Source: Welwitschia mirabilis
Lineage: Eukaryota; Gnetophyta; Gnetopsida; Welwitschiales
Direction of reading: 5' to 3'
DNA length: 64,000 nt
NCBI GenBank assembly: GCA_051453625.1
Contig: JBOZIK010000001.1
Span: forward strand, 151,669,342 to 151,733,341
Below the pieces are notes generated by a model. It was given only the letters and a program-made list of their open reading frames with translations. It was not told the DNA's origin and made no database searches. Within the stretch, counting starts at the first letter, position 1; every line of letters begins with the position of its first letter. Below, in pieces: positions 47,780 through 59,640 of the stretch. A program made the translations under genes and the position numbers.

Positions 47780-48560
47780 GACATAAGGAAATGTTTTAAT
47801 TTCATAATCCACCTATAACAGGTCATCTTAAAAGAACTAAAATTTATTAAAAATAAAACAAAAATGTTTTAAAGCCAAGGATTAAAAAAGATATAGCAAA
47901 ATTTGTATCAATGGGTTAAAGTTGAATATATAAATCAAAAAAGATTTCTTCGTCCTCATTATATTCCAAAATATCAATGGAATGTGTTTTGCATGGACTT
48001 TATTGTAGGAATTTCAAAAAAAAAAAGAGGTAATAACTCCATTATGGTAATAATTAATAGAGAAACTAAGTCAACACATTTCATTCTAGTAAAATCTACT
48101 TATGATGTTAAGGATATAGCTAAACTATATATTCAAAATGTTGTTTAGCTACATGGTGTGTCTTTAGTACTTGAGATTCAAAATTTACTTTTAAATTTAA
48201 AAAATAATTGAAAATGGCTTTAGGAATATTAGCACTACATTTCATCCTTAAATAGATTATCAAGCAAAATGAATTTATGAAATTTTAAAAAATCTTCTTA
48301 GAGCATGTAATTTAGATAATTCCAAGAGTTTAAAAGAATACCTACCATTTATAGAATTTGCATATAATAATAGTTATCAAAGTTTAATTCAAATGGCTTC
48401 ATTTAAAGCCTTATATGATAGAAATTGTAAAGCACCTGTTTTATGAATAGAACATAAAGAAACATCGATGATAAAACAAAAAACTTTACAAGATATAAAA
48501 ACTAAAATAAGTATCATTAAGTATAGACTTGAAAAAAAAAAAAACAAACAAAAGTTGTAT
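47780..48560 (+). pseudogene. Integrase remnant of G
   Basis: A zinc-region relic (TGHLKRTKIY, PRIKKDIAK) precedes an 81-codon open stretch at 47903-48145: VKVEYINQKRFLRPHYIPKY, QWNVFCMDFIVGISKKKRGN, NSIMVIINRETKSTHFILVK and STYDVKDIAKLYIQNVV. This is the chromovirus core W-E-x-I-S-M-D-F-I-V-G-L-P...V-D-R-L-T-K-S-A-H-F. After the stop, LHGVSLVLEIQN replaces L-H-G-V-P-x-S-I-V-S-D-R-D, so the second catalytic Asp region is lost. Confidence 0.9.
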
Positions 48561-49009
48561 GCAGACTATTAAAGAAGAAATTTTAAGTTCAAAATAGGTA
48601 ATCATGTATTTCTTAAAGTTCACCAACGAAATCAATAATAAGAGTAGTTAAGATATTAAAATTAGCTCCTTGATTCATTGGACCATTTAAAATATCAGAA
48701 AGAGTTGGATCTATTACATATAAGATTACTCTACCTTCTTAATTATTATACATGCATCATGTTTTCCATATAAGTATGCTAAGAAAGTATATTAAAAATC
48801 TTTTTCATGTGTTAAATTACTCTCATATTCATGTGGATCTATATTGTTCAACTATAAAGAGGTTAGAAGTACTTCTGAACCAATGAACTATTAATTTGTA
48901 AAACATGAAGATCCATTAAATGAAGATAAAGTGGAGTAATCACAGTTTTGATGAAGATACTTAGAAGCTAAAAGAAATAATGAAAAATCAATATCCAAAT
49001 ATGTTTTAA
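48561..49009 (+). pseudogene. Integrase C-terminus and chromodomain of G
   Basis: FKIGNHVFLKV begins the family's G-D-x-V-F-L-K-V segment. With shifts there follow FIGPFKISERVGSITYK and MLRKYI (H-V-S-M-L-R-K-Y). The end reads IKWSNHSFDEDT, stop, KLKEIMKNQYPNMF and the natural stop at 49007-49009. This matches the chromodomain tail V-x-W-x-N-H...E-A-T-W-E...Y-P-x-L-F, with the conserved Trp as TAG. The domain targets integration to heterochromatin in the family. Confidence 0.82.
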
Positions 49010-49095
49010 TCTTATGATATGGATTTAAGTCTTCTTAAGCTCTTTATATATCTTAATTTCTAAGAGTAAATTAGTCTAAGTACGAGAAAATATCA

Positions 49096-50262
49096 AATTC
49101 CATATTTCATAAACTACAATTACTTGAATATTAAGAATATTAAACTTTCAATTAAAAGATTAATTATCCTTATTTAAAGGCCTTATCAAAACAATATGTC
49201 ATTTTAAATGAACTTTAGTTTGTAATTTTTATAATTTATCATGAAAATAATAATAATTATGTTAGAAGGTTTTAATGAGAAAAGCTATCCAAACATTTAA
49301 ATTAGATAATCTTATTATGTGAGGAGCTAAAATCATATGATAAAACTAATAAATTGAAAATTTCAAGAGGATATACAGATATATTTTTCATTCATTTACT
49401 CATTTAAATTCTTGATAAATGTGGTAGGTGTCCTATATTATAAATAAATAGTTTTGTCTATGTATTATGTGATTAAAAAATTTTTTACATTTTGGAATAA
49501 ATAAGCATCTAAACGAGTACATGCACTCTTACTTAGAACTAGAAATGTTTGCTCTACCATGACTTTTGTATTCTTGAGATGTGCAAGGACACTTGGTTCA
49601 TAGCACACTCATTATTTTATTCATTATAATTGAAGAGTTTGTCTCATTATTTTACATGATAATTTTGAGATTTATGTATTTTTTCTTTTAGTGCATATCT
49701 TGGGTTATTGAAACTTACTTATTAGACTATGAAGAAATAAAAAGAAGCTAGCATGAGAAAATGATGTAGGTAATTAAACTTACCAATTCATTCTAGTTAG
49801 GTATATGAGTTATAAAAATATGATCTCTTTTTGTACTTCAATATCACCTATTACGCATTCCACTTATCAATGTTAAATCATGTGAGCTTATGATCTTGAG
49901 ATATGTGCCTTTATTTATATATATGTAGAGATCCATTACTCTCTTATAAAATCAAATATTTTCCTTTTTTTTTTCATACAAGTGCATTTCCATCTTTCCT
50001 CTTTCTTTTTTTCATTTTCTTACTTATGGAGGTTGAATCTTATACTCTCAAGCTTAGATCTTCATCAATTTTCAACTATCAAGGATTACTAATCTTTCTA
50101 AGTAAGCTCTTTACTCTTATTATCTATATGATGTCATTTTAAAATTCTAGTGAAATGACATGATATTGCATTAGGGAATTAGTTATGGTTTTTATGTAAT
50201 TATATTATAAAATATTATTCCCTCCCATTAGTCATCACTAGGAGACTAGGGAGATATGAGGG
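49096..50262 (+). repeat. 3' LTR of chromovirus G
   Basis: Its first 800 bp align with the 5' LTR (4356-5170). The part at 49960-50120 (pyrimidine-rich run, then GGAGGTTGAATC and CTTAGATCTTCATC) looks like the transcript leader of Tekay-type LTRs. The inferred end is near GAGGGGTCTCTTA. It is much shorter than the 5' LTR. Confidence 0.6.
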
Positions 50263-50289
50263 GTCTCTTATGCTTGGTAATAGAGGTTA

Positions 50290-51215
50290 CTATGAACATG
50301 TAAAAATCAAAAGTTATATCAAGTATTTAAGGCCAATTTATTATAAATGGAGACATTAATTTAATTATTTTAATCATAAAATTTATCTTCTATTATTTTT
50401 AAAATAAAATTAAGTCTTATGTTTTTCTCCATATTAAATTGTAAATATTTAGCCACTTTTGGAATGCATGATGAAAGATGAACATAATTATACATAAAAT
50501 CATGATGGAAATAAAGATATGAGGGTGACACATAGAAAAAGCATTTGAAGACATGTGGCAAAATCATGTGGAGCTGGCATTGGAGCTATGTGATTATCTC
50601 TATCAAAAGAAATAAGACAACCTTCATCAAATGCTAAATGATAAAGATTTTTCCTAATGCTAGAGGATAGAATTTAATCTATCTAATCCTATAGATAAAA
50701 TATTATCTATTCTTAGTTAACTTATTTAAGTATAAAGTTTAATTTAGTTATATGAATTCCTCTTTATTAGTTAATCTTTTAATTTCAAAGATCTTGAGTA
50801 CTTTATGAGTTCTTACTTTCTATTATTTTTTAAGAGTTACGTATTAGTTGGATTCATCATCTATCATATGGGGGATGATATTATGTCCCAATTAATTGGA
50901 CCAAAGATACTTAATGGTTTTGATTGTTTTAGAGGAAGGAAACCAAACAACATTGGATTGAAGAATTGCTTTGGATAAATCAGTGATACCTTAGAGCTAT
51001 TTCACTTTCCTTATTTCTAAGATAGTGCAAATTCTAAAGATCAATTCATATCTTCTTTTCTTTTCTATTCTTTTATTTTCTCTTCTTTTCTGTGTAACTT
51101 GAATTAATATTCAAATTAGTGTAATGAACCTAAACCCATGTTATCCCTAAGGAATAATGATAAATAAGTTTCTAACTTAGTTTTAAATCTAAGTCATTGT
51201 ATCATATGTTAGCCA
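50290..51215 (+). repeat. 5' LTR of H (left boundary estimated)
   Basis: It ends ATGTTAGCCA, 5 bp before the primer site. It contains a pyrimidine-rich run at 51050-51090 followed by GTGTAACTTG. No second copy is available in the window. Confidence 0.45.
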
Positions 51216-51220
51216 GAGTT

Positions 51221-51237
51221 TGGTGTCGCTAGGGAAT
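51221..51237 (+). other. Primer-binding site of H
   Basis: TTTGGTGTCGCTAGGGAATA fits TTTGGCGCCG...GGGGA-type sites typical of Tat/Ogre elements, with C-to-T and G-to-A changes. Confidence 0.6.
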
Positions 51238-51839
51238 AATAACATGATAGGAGCTCAGAGGAGTACTATTTTTTCATTTTAGAAGTTTTTATTTTTCTAG
51301 TGATGGGTACTAGTCATTCTTATAGTGACACCTAGACTGGTCATTATTTCTTTTCTTTTGTATGCTTTCTAGTGATTAGTGCTAGTCCTTCTAGTATTAT
51401 CCCAAACTAGTCCCTTTTCTTTTGCTTTATTTTTTATTTTCTAGCCTTTTTTCATAGGTCTAATATTTTTGAAACTTTTTTGGAGTTAAAAAAGTTTAAA
51501 AGCTTAAAAATATCATTAATCAAACTTTACATTCTACTACATTTTCTATGTTCCTATGTGCTTATAAACATTAAAATCTTCTTAAAAATATTTTATTATT
51601 TTTGTAATATTTTTTCTCACATTTGCTACATTTGTAAATGATGAAAACCTTTAAAATTTTCTCAAGATTTCACTTAATTTTATTCACATCTCTATTTTGT
51701 TTCATAGTGACCTCAACATTGTAAACATTTTATCTGTAATTGATGAATCTATTTTTAAAATCTTAAAACCCTTTATGACTTGTATTCCCTAAAAGTATTT
51801 TCTTTTTATTATTTAAACCTTCATATAACCATTTGAACC
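51238..51839 (+). other. Leader of H with a short tandem repeat
   Basis: Two copies of a roughly 70-bp unit start at about 51297 and 51369 (TCTAGTGATGGGTACTAGTC and TCTAGTGATTAGTGCTAGTC). Otherwise AT-rich without a frame. Confidence 0.5.
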
Positions 51840-52797
51840 TATCTCTCACATGACTTAGATCATGATAGAATACAAGGATTAACCTAAGATCACATGGGAT
51901 CCTTCACCAATCTCGAAAGAAAGATAGAAATCAGAACCTAAAATGAGAATCAACCTTGAGATGACTCTCAAGAACAAACCTCAATATCTCAAAATAACTA
52001 AGTTAATTAAACTAGCTTAATACAATGTAATATAAATGACCCATTTGATACCTTTGATAAACCTTATCAAATTAGGAGATTCTTAATAAATTATAATCAT
52101 ATTATTTTACCCAAGATAATACCAAATAAAAAGCTTTCCCTACTATTGTTGTTAATTAACCTAGGGTAAACCCTTTGTGATTACCTCCAATCATAGCATA
52201 GGAATATTATTTTGCATAGTTCCATCATCTATAAACCATAGACTAGAATTTAAACCTTCCACTATCTAATTCTTTTTCCATTTTCATGGCCTTGAATTTG
52301 AATATGCTTACTTACAACTTAAGGAATTTTAGTGTCTTTTATCAACCATTCCTCAATACCCTAATAATCATGATGTACATCCTATAACTCGTTTCCCTCA
52401 TAAATTTAATAGACCTAAGTAAAGTTTTTATCACTAAGTTCTTTCCTAGCCATAAGACAAATGTACTTAGGAAAGAAATCGTGAAATTTTAATAGAAGGA
52501 TTATAAAACCTTCTGCTAGATTTTAAAGAGATATAAAGATTTATTATTAAAATGTCTCTAATATGATTTAAAATTAAGTAAAGAGATAAGTTTCTTTTAT
52601 GATGGTTTATCCATAAATAACTTCCAATTAGTGGAAATGATAATAATAAATGCTTATTACCTATTTACAAAGAATCATTACCTTTTTCTTAATATCATAG
52701 AAAGGAAAACATAATGAAAACATAATTAGAGGTAATAGAAATTTTCAAATAATTTAAAATAAACATTCCCCTTTTATAAGCCATAAAATAAGCCCCT
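51840..52797 (+). pseudogene. Gag remnant of H
   Basis: Readable pieces in order are LCDYLQS, HSSIIYKP, FHGLEFEYAYLQLKEF and then an F-P-H-K-F segment. These follow the Tat/Athila gag start D-Y-L-x-P...S-C-I-x-x-P...F-H-G-x-E-x-E-N-P-Y-L-H-L-x-E-F, then F-P-F-S-L. No frame is open for more than about 20 residues. It is cut by D's 3' LTR at 52798. Confidence 0.5.
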
Positions 52798-53853
52798 TTT
52801 TATGGTGCATAGTTTTGCAAACATTATGCTACTAAGAAGGCCCTGTCATTCACAAATAAATCTAGATTTTACCTAACATAACATACTAATATAGATAGAA
52901 GTAAATTCAAATGTTATAATCTATCGAAGACGTAGGTTAAAAGAGTGTGAATTGATTTTAAGATAAGAAACTTATGTACTTAAAACTAGAAATATAATGC
53001 AACGCAAAAAATAATAATGCAAGCATACCTATGCAAAGTTAATATAAGAAAGAAAAGATAACATACCTAAACTAATAATGCTCAATCTTGACAAAGGTTA
53101 CCCTCATAACCTATATCACTAATGAAATTCTTACCAAATCAAAGGTAATATAAACTATAAGAGATAAGTACACAAGAAGCAAAAGAAAATAGAAAAGAGT
53201 TGTTTAAACTAGTTTAAAACCAATATCCTTGTTACAAAGTAGCCGCATCTTTCTAGAGAAAGCATAGCCTAGTACCAAGGAATACATCTCTCTATAACTA
53301 CAATGAATAGATCTTAGACCTTCAATCTCTTGTCATAAGAATTTTTGATGCAAGTGAAAACAAGCAAAAGTTGAGGGCGAAGTCAATATTTATTGATAAG
53401 AATAGACCTACAAACAAACAAGATAAACAGATGCAGGCATATCCTAATAATCATGCAAGAAACATAGAGATAAATGGCTAAATTTAGGTGAAGTTTAGTT
53501 GAGCATTATTTTAGATATCATTTTGCTAGTTTTCTAGATGATATAAGAGATGATGCCACCTCATAAGAATTCTATGTCATTTCTCAAATTAATTCTAGTT
53601 ATCATCCTCATTAGCTTAAATGTTTTTTCATTTGTATAGTCATCTAGAGGATGAGGTAGATGATAGTCTTTTTTACAAGTTTTCATATAAAGCATCAGCC
53701 TTAATGTTTGCAAAAAATTTACTTCAAAATAGGAAATATTATAAACTACTTTAAATGTTGTAAAATGTTATGAAATTATCAAAATACCTATCTTATATCC
53801 TATAAAATTACTCAAAATACCTTACCAAATATATGTAAATTGAAAATGCAACA
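52798..53853 (-). repeat. 3' LTR of element D
   Basis: Reverse strand start TGTTGCATTTTCAATTTACA at 53853. The other end reads on the plus strand TTTTATGGTGCATAG, matching TGTTATGATGCATA of A's LTR end. It shares ACATAACATACTAATATAGA (52878) with C's 5' LTR. Confidence 0.82.
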
Positions 53854-53872
53854 TAGTCCTCCACTTATCCTT
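53854..53872 (-). other. Polypurine tract of D
   Basis: Minus strand AAGGATAAGTGGAGGACTA directly before the LTR, the best preserved of the family. Confidence 0.7.
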
Positions 53873-54429
53873 ATTAATTCTTGATAAAACTAGGAAGTTA
53901 ACCATGATTATGAACTAACTTAGCTAACAAAAAAATAACTAATTTATTGAAAAATCATCTTAGAGAAATTTTCAAAAACTTAAAGATATAGATTAATTAT
54001 TTAAAAATAGAAAACTAAATGTTTTACTTGATTAAGTTATTCATCATACCATCTATTGGTTTTTTGTCTAAACAATAAGGAGAACAACAAGCTCAAAAAT
54101 TATTCTTAGAAAATAGAAACCTATGATAGAAATTTTTAGATAGATAATTAATGAATACACTAATAATTAAAAGCTCCCCACTAAAATATCCAGTAAATAA
54201 GTAAAAAGATCATGATAAATATAATCAATTTCCATCATAAAATATGAAAAGAAGGATAAGTATGGAAATTAAATAAAAATACATCATGCTAAACTTAAAA
54301 ATGAGATGTGTACTTATATATGTATATTATCATGGTTTTAAATATAAAAATGTATAGAAGGGAAGATTAAAAAATATAACAAAAATCACTCCTCTTGACA
54401 TTACGTAATAAACTCTGTATAGAAAGTAG

Positions 54430-55640
54430 GCTCAAATGTAGGAGAATAGGATGGAGAATGCTCAATATCTATAGGGAAATGGAGGTTTAGTGATGTAGAG
54501 ATGAAGCAAACAATCTCATCTCCCTATACACAGACTACCTCTAGGAGGTTAACTATCATACTCTGCTCTATGAATATGATACACTAATGTATGTTAACTA
54601 TTTTTACCTTAGAGTGTTGAACTCTCCTCTTAACCCTCTAGATCGTATAATCAAGCATTTGGATACCTATGTTAATAAAACTTATGATAGTCTCAGTGGT
54701 TCCTGCTAGGAGGGCTTAGATCTACTCTAATATAACTCCAAGCATAGGCTTGTAAAGCTGAGGTCTCTCTAGATCTCCTAGTATCTATATGTACATGTTC
54801 TGAAAATAGTGAGCAGAAGTCTAAATATGCAAAAGGTGTTGCTTGCCTATGGGATCTGATATCCCAAATTGTCAAAACAAGCATGAGAGGAGGCATGGAT
54901 ACCCCAAAGTCTATAACTACCATGCCTCAACCATAGATCTAAGTCTCCTTCATATGAATATTGATAAATCCATCTGCTCACCCTTTCTAAATGCTGCCAA
55001 TATCTACAAATGTACAATTATAGCATAGTTATCAGGAAATGATGATTTGATGTTATGAATTAGCCCTCTATATAGGTAAGAGTCAATAGTATAACAAGAA
55101 TACCCTGCCTATCTAGTATCAAGTCTATTGTAATGATTAGTATCATGCCACATGTATGAAACTTCTATGTACCTCCAACAAAATAAATGTGTATGCTCCC
55201 AACATCATCTCGATTAGTAACCACTGTAATATGGTATGGAAACATTACAATCTCATGGTCTCATATAAAAGCTGTGATCATATCCACTAGATGACCATGA
55301 GAATCTGATCATCACTTGATATGCATAATGTTAAAAAAACACCTTGGTCTCTAACACATAATATGTCTCTCATGCATATAAGATCTATCAGAGCTATAGA
55401 TCAAAGAGATTTTGATCAATCTTTAGCTTTAGTTTTCTCATTAATTCTTCAAAGTGCCACTCGACATGGATGGTAGTAGCTTGAATCGTAAGTGAACATA
55501 TATGTTAAGGTTGAGAATATACAGGCTTCACATGCTCAATCTTTAGTGATACTAATGAATCCACCTCTTGCTCTATAACTTTATCCTTAGCCTTATCCTA
55601 TCTAACCCTACATGTGCAAGGCTTACTCAATTAAAATTAT
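54430..55640 (-). pseudogene. Accessory frame (aORF) of D, function unknown
   Basis: Minus strand, between integrase and 3' LTR. Peptides in order: KAKDKVIEQEVDSLVSLKIE, HVKPVYSQP, FEELMRKLKLKIDQNLFDL, YYVLETKVFF, ITAFI plus DHEIVMFPYHITVVTNRDDV, WIYQYSYEGDLDLW, CVxGDEIVCF and a Ser/Pro/Thr-rich end with EFIT and CQEE. C has the same series. An overlapping 76-codon open stretch (54693-54923, in another frame) is probably a shadow. The similarity between copies at peptide level argues for a real ancestral protein of about 400 residues. I recognise no domain. Confidence 0.6.
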
Positions 55641-57378
55641 GTAAAAACATTATGCGAGATCAGATAGATAAGCTAAATACGTCACATGGATGATCAACAA
55701 TAATTCCTAAAATTAATATAAATTATAAAAAATGATGAAAATATGTCCTTCTTCTTCTAAAGACGTCAATACATATTGTACTATCTAGTCATTAAAATAT
55801 AATTTCAAAATGCATGAAAAATGGAAAAATAATTTTTAGATGGACCTCACATAAGGTGAAAATTCATAGTATGCAAATGAAAAATCTAATGTAGTAGAAT
55901 TATAGAACACATTGAACTGATTAATTTACCTTAAAGGACCACTACATTTCAACCTATGGTTTGCTATAAATTGAGTGTAAAGGATAAAAACCTAAATTTT
56001 TCTCATAAAATACACAAATGATCATAACTTTCAAAATATGTGATGAAAATCAAATCCGTAACTTCCAAATTAAAGCGTATGAAAAACTAATCAACATACA
56101 TAAAAACTAATCTATTAAAAGGATGGAAAGGAGGAGAAAAAATTTAAAAAATGAGGGAGATAAAAAAATACCTCATTTTTAGAAATTCTTAAAAATCTCA
56201 TGAATTTGGAAGCGAATCTTGTAGGGATAAGTGCTAGTGCAATGGTAGGAACTAATAAAGTCATTATCTATTGAAGAAATGATGAAAATAATGATAAAAT
56301 GAAGGAAAATTATGAATAAAGAATTTGGCCATGATTTGATTACATTATCATTGGGTCACATCATCCAGACAATAGCCCTAAGATGATTCTCAAAAAAAAG
56401 CTCAGACTATCATCTGGCTATGTCTAAATAGTAATGTAAATGATGTGACCTTAAAAAGGTTTGTAAAAATAATCATGTCAGCCAAGAAAGTTAGACTTAA
56501 ATATTATTATAAGGGTATCATAATTTATCAAAAGTCTTAATAAAACAAGAAATAAAAAAGAATTTTAAAAATCAAGATGAAGCAAAAAACTCAAAACAAA
56601 TGAAAATAGGGATAAAGAAAACATAATAACTAGGGTAAAACCTAATAATAAATATTAAATAAATGCACCCAATTAAAAAATAATTAAGACAAAGGATAGA
56701 ATACCAAAAGGTATAAGGACTCTTATAAAAGCTACAAAACATACAAGACTTTTTTGTTGAATTCTAATGCTAAAAGAGAATAATACATTATGAATAAATA
56801 ATAAGGATACTAATAAATGATAAGATCCTAAGTAATGATGAAAAAATGTAAAAACAACTTTAAAATAATAAAATAAAAGATCAAATAAAAGTAGAATGAA
56901 AATAAACACAAGAAATATGAAGACTATTACTTACCTATCCTAAATTCTAACCTAGAAAATCCCTATGGAAGACATTATAAAGTCATCTAAGTAAAAATAC
57001 ATGATAAAATGTATTAGATTTCATAAAGTTCCGCTAAAAAAGCTAATGATTATGATAATACCAAAAATTCAAATACTTAAAACAATGAATGATAAGACCA
57101 AAAGCTACTTAGAAATTAACTCACCTGTCCACACCTTAAAACCCACTCAAATCCTCAAAAGTAAAATGATCATATGTGAATACTAAGAGTCTAGGAAATA
57201 AGCAATGCTTCTGATTATACAAAAAATACTAATGATCCCATAGTTCTAAAGTTTATTATAACCTTTTCATGATGAGGGAAGTGCAACAAAAGTTAAAGAA
57301 TTAATAACTCATAAAGCATGACTGACTAAACCTCCAATGAAGTACACATAGATATCAACACTCTTAAATGTTTCTTTT
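55641..57378 (-). other. 3' region of D, first duplicate
   Basis: Non-coding, collinear with 14251-14862 and 37861-39000 of C. From 56580 it is repeated at 58200 (AACTCAAAACAAAT; AAGGACTCTTATAAAAGCTA). Confidence 0.6.
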
Positions 57379-58080
57379 NNNNNNNNNNNNNNNNNNNNNN
57401 NNNNNNNNNNNNNNNNNNNNNNNNNNNNNNNNNNNNNNNNNNNNNNNNNNNNNNNNNNNNNNNNNNNNNNNNNNNNNNNNNNNNNNNNNNNNNNNNNNNN
57501 NNNNNNNNNNNNNNNNNNNNNNNNNNNNNNNNNNNNNNNNNNNNNNNNNNNNNNNNNNNNNNNNNNNNNNNNNNNNNNNNNNNNNNNNNNNNNNNNNNNN
57601 NNNNNNNNNNNNNNNNNNNNNNNNNNNNNNNNNNNNNNNNNNNNNNNNNNNNNNNNNNNNNNNNNNNNNNNNNNNNNNNNNNNNNNNNNNNNNNNNNNNN
57701 NNNNNNNNNNNNNNNNNNNNNNNNNNNNNNNNNNNNNNNNNNNNNNNNNNNNNNNNNNNNNNNNNNNNNNNNNNNNNNNNNNNNNNNNNNNNNNNNNNNN
57801 NNNNNNNNNNNNNNNNNNNNNNNNNNNNNNNNNNNNNNNNNNNNNNNNNNNNNNNNNNNNNNNNNNNNNNNNNNNNNNNNNNNNNNNNNNNNNNNNNNNN
57901 NNNNNNNNNNNNNNNNNNNNNNNNNNNNNNNNNNNNNNNNNNNNNNNNNNNNNNNNNNNNNNNNNNNNNNNNNNNNNNNNNNNNNNNNNNNNNNNNNNNN
58001 NNNNNNNNNNNNNNNNNNNNNNNNNNNNNNNNNNNNNNNNNNNNNNNNNNNNNNNNNNNNNNNNNNNNNNNNNNNNNNNN
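57379..58080. other. Assembly gap (702 N)
   Basis: Unresolved bases ending in a (TC)n run. The long Glu-Arg or Leu-Ser frames across it are artefacts. Confidence 0.98.
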
Positions 58081-58134
<54 letters not shown>

Positions 58135-58162
58135 TCACTCACTCTCTCACTCTCAGATACAC
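58081..58162. repeat. (TC)n microsatellite
   Basis: About 50 bp of perfect TC followed by impure CACTCACTCTC. A related (CT)n plus (AT)n run is at 59221-59278, the equivalent place in the second duplicate; C has only CTCTCTCTT near 39095. Confidence 0.93.
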
Positions 58163-58199
58163 TCTCTCACGCAAAAAATTTCTTAACAAAACTTTTTTT

Positions 58200-59247
58200 G
58201 TATAAGTTAAAAACTCAAAACAAATTAAAATAGGCTGAATAGAATATATTAACTAGGCTAAAACCTAATAATAAATACTAAATGAATGTGCCTAATTGAA
58301 AATGAAATAAGACAAAGTGTAAAACATCAAAATGTATAAGGACTCTTATAAAAGCTATGAAACATATAAGATTTATTTTTTAAATTCTAATGCTAAAAGC
58401 CAATGATATGTTGTGAATGAATAATAAGTATACTACTAAATGATAAGATCTTAAGTAAAGATGAGAAAATGTAAAAATAGCTTTAAATAATAAACTGAAA
58501 AATCAAAGAAAATTAAAACAAAAATAGACACAAGAAACATGAAGAAGATTATTTATGTATCCTAAATTATAACCTAGCAAACCACTATGAATGACATAAT
58601 GAAGCTAAAACGTATAAATTCCATAAATTTTCACTTAAATAAGTAGTGATTATGACAATACCAAAAATTTAAATTCTTAGAATAATAAACGATAAGACCA
58701 AAAGATACTCAAAAATGAACTCACCTACCCACATTGTAAAACACACTCGAATCCTCAAAAGTGAAAAGATCATATGGGAATATTAAGAGTCTAGGAAATA
58801 AGTAATACTTTTGATTTTACCAAGAATACCAATGATCCCATAGCTTCAAAGTTTATTGCAACGTTTCCATGATGAGGGAAGGGCAACCATAGTCAAAGAA
58901 GTAAGGACCTATAAAGCATAGTCAACTAATCCTTTAATGGCNNNNNNNNNNNNNNNNNNNNNNNNNNNNNNNNNNNNNNNNNNNNNNNNNNNNNNNNNNN
59001 NNNNNNNNNNNNNNNNNNNNNNNNNNNNNNNNNNNNNNNNNATAGTCAAAGAAGTAAGGACCTATAAAGCATAGTCAACTAATCCTTTAATGGCGTTTCC
59101 ATAGCTACCAATACTAATAAAAATTACTTTTAGTAAAATTTAACCTGGTGTGATAGGACATCATGGCAATAATGTATTTTATCGTTAAGCATGAATATAA
59201 TAGATCATGGTAATTACTCTCTGTCTCTCTCTCTCTCTCTCTCATAC

Positions 59248-59278
<31 letters not shown>

Positions 59279-59640
59279 TGGTAATATTTTTTTCTAAATA
59301 AATAATTCCTACATGATCACACACTCAAAAGGACAAAGGTGAAGAAGAGAGATGAAAGACAAAGAAGAATACTCTTAAACAACCAAAGACCTTACACAAT
59401 TAAAAAAAAAGTAGAAGAACTAAGACATCTTCCTTCAAAGAAAAGTTCATAGATATGGAAATGTATCAATATTGGATAGATCTAATCTTATTACTATAAA
59501 ATATCCAACTATAAATACTAGTTGTAAAAACTTCATAAAGCAACATATAACTCAAGTTTAAAAGATAATCAAGTAACATCATAACATCCACTAAAGGAAT
59601 AGGTTTAAAATGAATTCAGATAATGATAAAGTAAAAGTCC
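58200..59640 (-). other. 3' region of D, second duplicate, with a 100-N gap
   Basis: Repeats 56580-57378 with moderate divergence and then continues to the integrase end. The gap 58942-59041 has the same 53 bp on both sides (58889-58941 and 59042-59094). Confidence 0.65.

Larger units (their letters stand above)
4356..50262 (+). mobile_element. Element G: Ty3/gypsy chromovirus (Tekay/Del-like), split by nested elements
   Basis: G has an LTR at 4356-7090, a tRNA-Met-type primer site, gag, protease and half of RT to 10179. It resumes at 46763 with the rest of RT, RNase H, integrase and a C-terminal chromodomain ending at a stop at 49007-49009, then the 3' LTR from about 49096. The two RT halves join in frame across the insertion (left KFMS, right FDLTN). 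Without the 36.6 kb insertion G is about 9.3 kb. Long LTRs and the chromodomain point to the Tekay/Del clade; this is inference from layout. Every coding domain is broken. The right boundary is uncertain. Confidence 0.85.
50290..52797 (+). mobile_element. Element H: 5' part of a Tat/Ogre-like Ty3/gypsy, interrupted by D
   Basis: LTR to 51215, primer site at 51221, leader with repeats, gag relic, then element D. The rest of H must lie beyond the window. The left boundary is not fixed because only one LTR is visible. Confidence 0.55.

Noticed and set aside
49903-50142. 79-codon plus-strand frame
   Set aside because: It lies in the pyrimidine-rich part of G's 3' LTR with no family match.
54693-54923. 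76-codon minus-strand frame as a stand-alone gene
   Set aside because: It overlaps the accessory frame of D in a different frame, and C shows conservation in the other frame.
57309-58186. Three open frames of 270-277 codons across the N gap and (TC)n run
   Set aside because: They consist of N and Glu-Arg or Leu-Ser repeats; no gene.
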